From contig JAWHQI010000099.1 in assembly GCA_033032865.1 (NCBI GenBank), positions 1,373,001-1,437,000 of the forward strand: 64,000 bases of DNA. The letters are read 5' to 3'. Below the pieces are notes generated by a model, which made no database searches, was not told the origin of the DNA, and saw only the letters and a list, made by a program, of their open reading frames with translations. Positions 55,224-64,000 of this stretch are shown here, one piece after another (positions within the stretch are counted from its first letter, which is position 1; each line of letters begins with the position of its first letter). Both the position numbers and the translations under genes were made by a program. The DNA comes from Dactylorhiza incarnata. Taxonomy: Eukaryota; Streptophyta; Magnoliopsida; Asparagales; Orchidaceae.

Positions 55224-57196
55224 TCCCTTGACGTAAAACGTCCATCTCGGTCAGAAACTATCGTCCTTGGCACGCCATGATAACGGATAAACTGCTCCAT
55301 AAACTTTCGAACCAAAACTCTGACTGAATCATCCTTCCTGATCGGAATGAATCTAGCCACCTTTGTCAACCTGTCGACGATCACCCAAATCGAGTCATTC
55401 CCCGTGCGAGATCGGGGAAGACCATGAATAAAATCCATCGCTATATCGTCGAACTTCCACTCCGGCACTGGGAGTGGCTGCAATAATCCTGCGGGGTTCC
55501 GACACTCCGCCTTCACCAGCTGGCAGGTCTCGCAGTGGGTCACAAAATAAATGATATCTCTCTTCATACCCGGCCAGTACATGGTCCTCTTCAGATCTGC
55601 CGTCATCTTGGTAATACCCGGGTGCACCGAATACTTACTGCAGTGAGCCTCTGCCATAATATCTTCCCGGATCTGATCTCCTGCCGGCACATACACCCGA
55701 CCTCTAAAACTCAACAGGTCGTCCTTCATCGAATATTCTCCAGCTGAACCTGCCTCCAAGGCTCTGAAAATCGGCTCTAGCTTGGCATCCTGTCTCTGCC
55801 ATTCCCTGATGCGGTCTCGAATGTCATAAGTGGCACCAGTCGCCGCTAGGTACTCCTCGTACCGCTCCGGATCATCTTCAGATACCAGGGAGATCTGCAT
55901 ATCTTCGAACATTCGCACCAACTCCATGGCCATCAGCTTAGGCTCTGCTCCTGATGTAGTAGCTCTCCTGCTCAGAGCGTCTGCTACTACATTTGCCTTC
56001 CCTGGGTGGTAATGCATCGTATACTGGTAATCTGATAAGAACTCCACCCATCGCCTCTGTCGGATATTCAACTCCTTCTGCGTATCTACATACTTCAGAT
56101 TTTTGTGATCTGAGAATATGTCGCAGTGGACACCATAGAGGTAGTGTCGCCAGATCTTAAGAGCGAATACGACTGCTCCCATTTCCAAATCATGCACTGG
56201 GTAATTCCGCTCGTGGTCCTTCAACTGGCGGGAGGCATAAGCTATCACATGCCCGTTCTGCATCAGAACGGCACCCATCCCCTGATAAGACGCATCCGTA
56301 TACACTTGAAATCCTTCCTTCCCTGACGGAAGGGCAAGGATGGGAGCTGAAGTGAGCCGACCCTTCAGCTCCTGGAAAGCTGTCTCGCACTGCGGCGTCC
56401 AAGTAAAAACAGCATCCTTTCTTGTCAGAGAGGTAAGCGGGAGGGCTATCTGGGAAAACCCCTGAACGAACTTCCGGTAGTAGCCGGCAAGTCCCAAGAA
56501 ACTTCTTACGTCGGTGGCCGTCTTCAGCGGCGGCCAGTCCCGTACTGCCTGAACCTTTGCTGGATCTACTGCCAAGCCTGCTCCACTGATGATGTGGCCC
56601 AGGAAGGCTACCTCCTTCAACCAGAACTGACATTTACTGAACTTTGCATATAACCGATGCTCCCGAAGCTTCCCCAAGGTCAGTGCCAAATGCTGCGCAT
56701 GCTCCTCCTCCGTCCTCGAGTAGATGAGGATGTCGTCGATGAACACTATGACAAAGATGTCAAGGTAAGGCTCAAACACCCGGTTCATCAAGCTCATAAA
56801 TGCTGAAGGTGCATTTGTGAGCCCGAACGGCATCACCGTGAACTCGTACAATCCATACCGGCTGCTGAAAGCCGTCTTCGGGATGTCCTCCTCTTGGATC
56901 CTCAGCTGATAATAACCTGACCTCAAATCCAGCTTCGAGAAGCAGTGGGCTCCCTCTAGCTGGTCAAAGAGCTCGTCTATCCTTGGCAGCGGATACGTGT
57001 TCTGCACCGTCAGCCTATTCAGAGCTCTGTAATCGATGCACAGTCTGAGCGTCCCATCCTTCTTCTTTACGAATAACACCGGAGCTCCCCAAGGTGAGGA
57101 ACTCGGCCTAACGAACCCTGCTTCCACCAGCTCCTGCAGCTGGCTCCGAAACTCTACCAACTCCTTCGGGGCCATCCGGTAAGGAGCTTTGGACAC
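55022..57196 (-). pseudogene. gypsy reverse transcriptase, RNase H and integrase of element G
   Basis: A single 724-codon open frame. The RT core runs from [10 protein letters not shown] with [11 protein letters not shown], then the catalytic FIDD ([10 protein letters not shown], about residue 155) and [10 protein letters not shown]. RNase H starts near residue 297 ([14 protein letters not shown]) with the active Asp. The integrase HHCC finger is near residue 525 (VHPG...HCETC). The catalytic triad is visible: DFIHGLP, SDRDGRF and [14 protein letters not shown]. It is preceded by a frameshift to protease near 57180 and followed by one near 55060. The order RT-RH-IN identifies Ty3/gypsy. It is the best preserved enzyme gene in the window, consistent with a young insertion. 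Confidence 0.95.
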
Positions 57197-57773
57197 GGCT
57201 TGGCCCCTGGTACCAGCTGAATCTGAAAATCCTTCTCGCGGTGCGGTGGTAGCCCAGGAAGCTTCTCCGGAAAAACATTAGCAAAATCTCGCACTACCGG
57301 GATACTTGGCACCGAGTCCTTGACTTCAGTCGCCTCAAAGAGCACCTGATAAACCTCGTCTCCCTGCAGGTGGGCCTTGACGGCCTGAATGGATGATAAA
57401 AAGAGACGAGAGGTAGGTTGAGTACCTTCAAAAGTCACTACACCGTCTTTATGCTCTAGCACGATCCGCCTTGCCGGGCAGTCAATCCTTGCCCGGTTCT
57501 CATACAACTAACTCATGCCCAGGATCAGGTCGTAATCCCTCATCTTTAGCACAGATGCCGGGGCCTCGAACAGTCTTCCTCCAATCTCCAGACTCATTAT
57601 GCACGTTAAATTGGTTAGAACCTCCGATCCGTCCGGAAATCGCACCCTCCTATAGTCGCTTTTGGTGTGCTTGACTTGGTCTAGGTCTTCAATAAACTTA
57701 GTCAAGACGAACGAGTGCGAGGCACCCGTATCGAACAAGGTAAAAGCAGGTTTGCCAAAAATGGATACTAAAC
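57154..57773 (-). pseudogene. gypsy protease of element G
   Basis: The aspartic protease has active site FDTGASHSF near 57735-57709. It continues with DYDLILGMS, then a TAG at about 57505 where family members have Trp. The frame goes on through VFEGTQPTSRLFL-like sequence to the LPGLPPHRE region before RT (57240), ending in a frameshift. Upstream the frame is open only to the candidate intron boundary at 57774. Confidence 0.9.
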
Positions 57774-57860
57774 CTGAAGGTTTGATGCTAGGTTCAATGC
57801 TAAGGTAAAACTAAAACTTTAAAAGACATTATCAAATTAAATGAATGTACAACAAAGTAC
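57774..57860 (-). other. candidate 87-bp GT-AG intron between gag and protease of element G
   Basis: On the - strand the segment begins GTACTTTG (57860) after CATCGCAG and ends CCTTCAG (57774) before GTTTAGT. It is AT-rich with a T-rich 3' half, and contains in-frame stops. Removing it joins the gag frame (DPARVIAG context) to the protease frame leading to FDTGAS without any shift. See findings. Confidence 0.55.
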
Positions 57861-58985
57861 CTGCGATGACCCTTGCTGGGTCCCGGGGCCTGGCCAAGTC
57901 TAGGGCATAAGCCTGTTCCCTGTACTGCCTCCGATCGTCACCCTGAAATCCACGTCCTCGACCACGTCCTCGGCCCCCGAGATGCTGACCCCGTGGTGCT
58001 GCCTGAGGTGCTGGAGGAGTATTCCTCTGGGGGCAGTTCCTCTTGAAGTGGCCGACCTGATGGCAGTAGAAACACTCCGGAGGTTGCCCATTCCCTCCAA
58101 TCCTTGGCATCTCTCTCATCTGCAGAGGTTGAGGAGCCAGCACTACCGGCTCCCTTTGCTCATGCCTCTCCCCCTGACGGGGTCGGACCTCCGTCCTTCC
58201 TTCTCCAGCGTCTCTGTTTCTCGGCTGATCTCTCCTGCCATTTCTTCCCTGGTCCTCCATGGGTCTCTTCCTCCCACGAACAACTTGTTGGTCTCCTTCC
58301 AGCTTCTTCGCCATCTCCAGAATCCTGGACATACTACCGTCGGAGACAAAAAGGAGGGTCTGCCTCAACTCATCACGGAGGCCCTTATAGAATCTCTTAG
58401 CATATCCCGCATCGTCAGTTGGTAAGATACCGCAAACCGGGACAGGTGGGTGAACTCCTGGTGGTACTCCAATACTGATCTATTCCCCTGCCTTAACTGC
58501 AAAAATCTGTCCTCCAGATCGTCTCTTGCCGACTGCGGCACAAAATGTTCCAGCAGTGCCATCTTGAAATCTTCCCACAAAACGTCTGCTGCCTCAAGTC
58601 CCGGGTAAGCTGTAGCCAGGAACCTCTTCCACCACCTCTTGGCATGAGACTCCAAGCAAGAAACCACCAGTGGCACCTCCATGTCTGCCGGGCACTAGAT
58701 TCCTGACAACATCTCCTCCATGATGTCTACCCATTCTTCGGTCCTCACAACAGTCTCCGTCCCGATGAATGCTGGTGGGGAGAGACCCCGAAAGATGCTC
58801 AGCCAGTTGGCCCCGGGGTTCTGCTGAGGAGCCGGTGCTTGCTGTGCCCTGAATGTCTCCAAAATGGCAGTCAGAGTCTGCCCCAACTCCGTCTGCTGGA
58901 ACGGGGTAGGAGCCGGTGGTGGTGGAACGACGTTCGGAGCCGGCGGGACTCCATGCTGAGGTGAAGGTTCCGTTGCCGGCTACAT
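57861..58985 (-). pseudogene. gypsy gag of element G
   Basis: The capsid starts at ATG 58985. The second codon is TAG, apparently from CAG. A Pro-rich N-terminus is followed by NWLSIFRGLSPPAFIGTE and TEEWVDIMEEML, then a stop near 58695. The capsid core follows at 58682-58370 (LESHAKRWWKRFLA, FVPQSARDDLEDRFLQLRQGN, FTHLSRFA). A frameshift near 58375 leads to an Arg-rich region and the CCHC knuckle (CFYCHQVGHFKRNC, about 58074-58033). A Gly/Arg-rich tail follows. The layout matches Tekay/Del-type chromoviruses. Confidence 0.92.
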
Positions 58986-59166
58986 AAGAAAGATTGCACT
59001 TATAAGGGACTTAGCTAAAGGGAAGAAGAATTCAGTTATAAGTGGACTTTTACATGTGATTTTCCCTATGGGCACACTATTGCTTCCGCTGCTAGTTTGT
59101 CCGCAAACTAAGCTCACGCGGGGTGGCCTAGGGTTTGTGGACTTCTTTTCCTTGGATCGATGTTTC
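58986..59166 (-). other. leader between primer site and gag of element G
   Basis: Short 5' untranslated leader of the - strand element. No coding feature was seen. Confidence 0.7.
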
Positions 59167-59179
59167 GCCTCTGATACCA
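59167..59179 (-). other. primer binding site of element G
   Basis: The - strand reads TGGTATCAGAGGC, matching initiator Met-tRNA, 2 bp from the LTR at 59182. This fixes the right LTR as the 5' LTR and the element as - strand. Confidence 0.92.
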
Positions 59180-59181
59180 CT

Positions 59182-62100
59182 TGTAAGACCCTCCTTTTTT
59201 TTTGCAAAAACCACCGGGTCTTAGGCCCAGAACCGCCGTTTTGCGGTGACACCTTCGCTTTGGAAGGTTGCCACTACAAAACGCCGATCCTGCCGGCCAA
59301 ATCGATCACAAGAAAAGTAAGCTAAACTGAATAGTAGATCAAACTAAGTCCACATCACATATATAAGTAAATCATCGGAAGATGTCCACAATGTAACTGA
59401 AAGAAAGGAAACAAGATAACTAGGGCCTTGCCCAATACATCAAAGCCTCACTACATGGTTCACTCGCGGAAGCAAAACAACTAAATCAACACTCACGGAT
59501 CCTGTTATCTGAGCTCCTGAGCTAGACTGCCCCGCCTCCATTTGCACCGGCCTCCGGTGCTGCTCCGTCGCCGCGGTCTCCTAAAATGATAAGGTCCACC
59601 GACCGTCAGTCATAAAGACTCAGCCAATTCCCCACCCCTCCCCCCCAAGGCTCCTAGGAACCGGATGGGAAGGAGGAAGCGGAGGACAAACAAGGGGTAG
59701 AAACAAATGCAGGTGACAAGGTAATATCTACGCTACACAGGTGATATATATATATATAATTGAAACAAGAAATAGAAACAGCAGGGTAATGTATAGGAAA
59801 AGCAGTAATGAGCAGAAGTAGAGGCAATTAAGTATTATATTATTAACCATTGATTTATAGGAGTGCTCATGCAAACCTATAGACCAAGGGGTCGTTTAGC
59901 AGGGCCTATCGTATAAAAAGTCCCATACCAATTTATACGATAGGTGTCAGGGGTTGAATGCAATGATTATGCTATGTCATGCAAGTATGTTGTTATGCGG
60001 TGATCAAACAAGTGCAACTCACCCACTACGACTCTATGCGCATAGACCTTTAGTTCCCCCTTTTTGGAGCGAGCTAGACTCCCCGGATACTCCCGTAGTG
60101 GCAAACGGAAGCGGTGGGTTGGGCCCCGCCCACCTCTAGGTTGGTATATGCACTACCCGACCTAGACCTATCGTACGCCTCCACAAAACCCGCGGAGCGT
60201 CTGCGTACTCTTACTGACTGGACCGCCAGATTTTATGGCTAAGTGCAAATACCGCACCAGCCGAGCCCAAGTATCAACGTCGGTGCAACGACCGCCAACA
60301 CGAAGGACCCACCACCTTATGCTCATGCAAGATATCTTTCAACAACACCGAGCTACAAGCTCCCTGGGCTAACCCGCCCGTCACCAATAACCTTCCGAGC
60401 CATAAGCTCACCAGACTAACTAGTCTGCTGCAACAGCCACCGAGCCCACCGCTCGGACAGCCAATCCAACTAAACTTCCGAAACCACAGGGTATGGATGA
60501 GTGTGTTATTAGTTAATCTCGTACAATGTCTTACTCCTATGAGTTAGGGTTAGTCTTGGACTTCCCGAGGGTTACCCTGTGAGGGGCTCGCTACGGTACT
60601 AGGAACCACTATGGGATGACACCCCAAAGTTCCCACTCCCAAGACACTTAATTTTATTAGTTACTACCCTTAAGAAACCCTCTTAACATTTCACCTGGTC
60701 TAATCCTAAGTGCTTTAAGACACTTAGGGGAAAAGACGATCTTTCGCCAAATCCCAAGATGACCTACCCCAATGGAGGCACCCCACCATCCCAGAACTCT
60801 TCAACCTTAAATCTCTCCAAGGGTCCTCTCATACCATACATTCACCATTCAATTCCCACATCTCCAAACAATGTATTCCAAATTGGCCTGTAACTCCAAA
60901 ACTGCCAATTTACTAAACGCAGACCACCCTTAACGTTTTGATCCTCATGAAGGGAAGTAGACTAAATAACCAACTCCTGGACCCAAGGGATTTACTGGGG
61001 ACCCATGCTACCTATTTCAGATTAAATCTAGGGTTTCATAATTTTTCCAATAATAATAGTATTTTAAATAATTTCCCAAAGGGCCATTTTACCAAGGTTT
61101 GAACTACAAGTGTACTTTTCTGACCTCCAATGCCTACTCCAATTTTTACATAAAACAATAGTACCTAATAAACAGTAGGTATAAAATTTTAGGAAAAACC
61201 AGCAAGATTTACTATTTTTAGAAATTCCAAAACACAATTATTTCCAATAAATTACAAAGGAGGTACCCTCATATGATCTCTAAACCTCTTGCAAATCAGT
61301 ACAGTGGTGCTTCATAATATAATATTCAGTCCTACAAAGTTTGACCATGTTCCACAGAGGGCATATTTGTAATTACATCCAAGGATATATTTGCAATTTC
61401 TTCCAAAATGAACTAGAGGCACCAAGAATATTGATCCATAAATTATGGGAAAATTACAGTGGTAACATATTGTTATGAAAAGACAACCAGCAAAGTTTCA
61501 TGTATTTACAGTAACTCAACATCATAAATTTAACCAACCCAAAAATTGCCAATAATGAGGAATATTACAATTTGGACCTCCAAGGGTTAACTAATGTTCT
61601 AACCAATTATTCCAGAGATTAATATAATTAAAACCATGTTTATGACAGAAGATGGTAAATTGATAAGTACTATTTCTCCCTAAAACCCCAAACCCTAATT
61701 ATTTACAAATCTACCCAAGGGTTTATTGCCTATGATGGGCAACTCCAAATCCCTCCAAATTCTCACAGTAGCATTCCCTAGTCACCAAGGCCACATCCCC
61801 AAAATTTCAAGTCAAACCATTAAGGTTTGACCCCTCTTCCTTCATTAGCTTCTAATTGCACCCCATTAGGGTTTAGCCTAGGGTTAGGGTCTAACCTTCT
61901 CCAATAGCTCAAGTAGGAACTCCAGAGATTCATAACCTCAAAAACAAGTGGGAGACAGAAGGTGATGATTCCCTAAGTGTTATTTCTTCCTAGAACTCCA
62001 AATTCCAATTATTTACAAATCTACCCAAGGATTTATTACCTAGGTTAGACAACTCCAAACCTCTTCAAATTCACAAGGGAGTCTTCTCTGGTCACTATGA

Positions 62101-64000
62101 CCTACCCACCAAAACTTTAGGTCAAACCACTAGGGTTTGACCCTACTCCCTTCATTGACCTCTATTTGCACCCCATTAGGGTTTAGCCTAGGGTTAGGGC
62201 CTAAACATCTCCCAAACCACTCAAACCTCTTGAGGGGAAATTATACCACTCCTAGAACTCAGAGAGGTTTATTGCACTTCTCCCCATGGACACTTACTCC
62301 TTCATCCTTCACAAAACCCTAAAAGGCACCATAAACTCAACCACTAGGATTTATGGGCACAATAGGCCCTAACCCACCCAAAGTTGCTCCTTGGGGTGCC
62401 TCCTACCTCCCAAGTCCATACTACTCACTATACTGACCATGGGTCAGTGAAAGACCACCCAAGATCCTACCAACATTTGGTGGGGAGTGGAAATCCAATG
62501 GGTACCTATTTGGGGTGCAAATAGCAATTTAGCCCCTTTTTGATTTACTAGGGCAAAACTCCTCCAATGGCCACCAAACTTGGACCAGAGGTTGGCATGG
62601 GGGAGGGTGAGGTGCACCCCAAATATGGAGCCAAAAGACCCTGTGGAAGAGTGGGGGCACTCACCCAAAGTTTTGCCTAAACCTAGGGAGCCTAAGGTTG
62701 TTTTGGTGGAATACCCTACCAAAACAACTCCATAAATCATGATATTTTAACCAGGGCCTATAAATACCCCCTAAGACCACCCCTCCAAGATTGTAAGGGT
62801 TTTGAGGTGTTTAGGACACCTAATTAGGTTAAACTAGGATTATTGGTCTTTCCTAAAAAATTAAGGAGAAAACTTCTCCAATCCTTGTGATCTTTGGACA
62901 TGACCTATACATGCCTAAGACTAGACCACACCCCAAATATCAAGTCATTTGGAGTTCTATAATGGGGTGGGCATCAAAAATAAGTTCTGATTAGCCCTAA
63001 AGACAGCCCCCACTAAAATGAGTGCTGAGCCCTAACCAGGATCCAAATTGAGTGATCTCAATTTTGTATGAAACTAGACATCAAGGGCTACATTTTCTAT
63101 GTTGACCACTTTTTACGATTCGGCCTCTAACTATTTTTCCCAGATTTAAATAGAGGCTGCAGATTTAATCATAGAAATAAAAGAGAATGAACTAAGCCGC
63201 ACGAATCTTAAAGCAGATCGGATGGCGCTGGGTCATCGTCCCCAAGGAATCAACGGCATGGATTTTACGCGCCTGGGCCGCCTTGGTAAGTGATTTCCCG
63301 GCCACCTGAGCGCCGCCCCGGCCGACCAACGCCACCACCACCTCCGTTGAGGTGGGGGCCGGCGATGAGCGGTGTTTGATCGGCCGGAGGTGGCCGGAAT
63401 TGTGTTCTGCAGAAGGATACCCAACCCGATCAACGGGAGGCTTGGCCGACTCGATTCACGGCCGATTGACCCCGATTCGAGCCGCCGTCGATTTGGATCT
63501 AATCCTTAGGGTTCAGGGAGGAGAATGAGACCTGCTGGAGGGCTTGCCGTCGGGTCAATCTCGAGTACACCATGGGAGCTGCCGTCGGTTGAGATGCCAT
63601 GCCAATTCCTCCTACAGTGCACGAAATCTCCAGGTGACTTAGGGGTTTCTCTCCTCTCTGGTCTCTGAAGGTGAAGGGGGGTTCGAATGGGGGTGATGGT
63701 GGCTTTAAGCTTCATTGCCATTAATGGCCCCTTCGGTTTCTTCAAAGGCCGGCCCCTCTTCCTCTCCTTTGCCTTAATCTTCCTTAGTAACTGATGGAAA
63801 CTCCTCCTAATCGGCTGAGGAGTTGAATGGAGGCATCAATTGGGGAGGCCAAGAGGTAAAACCTCTTAATGGCCATGAATGACTTCCTCTCTCTCTTCAA
63901 AAATGGGGAAACCCCCATTTTCTCTCTCCTAATCACCATGGTCGGTTTCTATACTCTCTCCTGAGTTTAATGAGGGTCCACATGGGCTGGTTGACCATCC
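59182..64000 (-). repeat. 5' LTR of element G (truncated by window end)
   Basis: It repeats 48662-53480 almost exactly. The first 4819 bp of an LTR expected to be about 5.63 kb are in the window; the U3 end, including the TTGAC cluster, and the right target duplication should lie within about 0.8 kb beyond it. It holds no gene. Confidence 0.93.

Overview
The window is intergenic heterochromatin-type DNA from a flowering plant with a repeat-rich genome. It holds no recognisable host gene, tRNA, rRNA or CRISPR array. Every block longer than about 300 bases can be assigned to an LTR retrotransposon. Plant origin follows from the initiator-Met-tRNA primer sites (TGGTATCAGAGG type), Ty1/copia polyproteins of the Sirevirus (SIRE/Maximus-like) kind, a chromodomain Ty3/gypsy element of the Tekay/Del kind, and the depth of nesting.

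Layout. I resolve seven elements plus one LTR end, named here A to G and Z. Z: the last 318 bp of a copia LTR (1-318) abuts A. A (copia, + strand) survives as 319-2704 and 46320-48661. B (copia, - strand, LTRs 2705-4314 and 44722-46319) sits in the RNase H region of A. E (large-LTR, non-coding, + strand, 5762-18291) is inserted in the third ORF of B. F (gypsy, - strand, 13656-18190, internally deleted) is inserted in the 3' LTR of E. C (copia, - strand, 22531-42915) is inserted near the end of the gag of B. D (copia, + strand, 33125-42394) is inserted in the 5' LTR of C, with loss of flanking sequence. G (chromovirus, - strand, 48662 to beyond 64000) is inserted in the third ORF of A and has a very long, nearly identical LTR pair. 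TSDs support most levels: TTAGC for E, GGGCT for F, 4/5 matches for B and C.

Coding content. All gag-pol genes are broken by stops or frameshifts to some degree; G and D are the best preserved. A, B and C carry an extra long ORF after RNase H (ORF3). In A and C part of it looks homologous; in B it is a proline- and RG-rich protein with a basic helical tail.

Main observation. Each copia family here has its own short inverted-repeat (palindromic) motif. Clusters of that motif lie in the LTR U3 (B, C, D), at the gag/protease boundary (B, C, D) and just after pol (A, B, C, D). In A and C the post-pol cluster is followed by a TATA-like box and then the ORF3 ATG about 105-110 nt further on. This looks like an internal promoter copied from LTR architecture. 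E, F and G (not copia) have analogous arrays in their U3s. A second point is an 87-bp GT-AG intron-like interruption between gag and protease in G. All coordinates and counts were read by eye, without alignment software.
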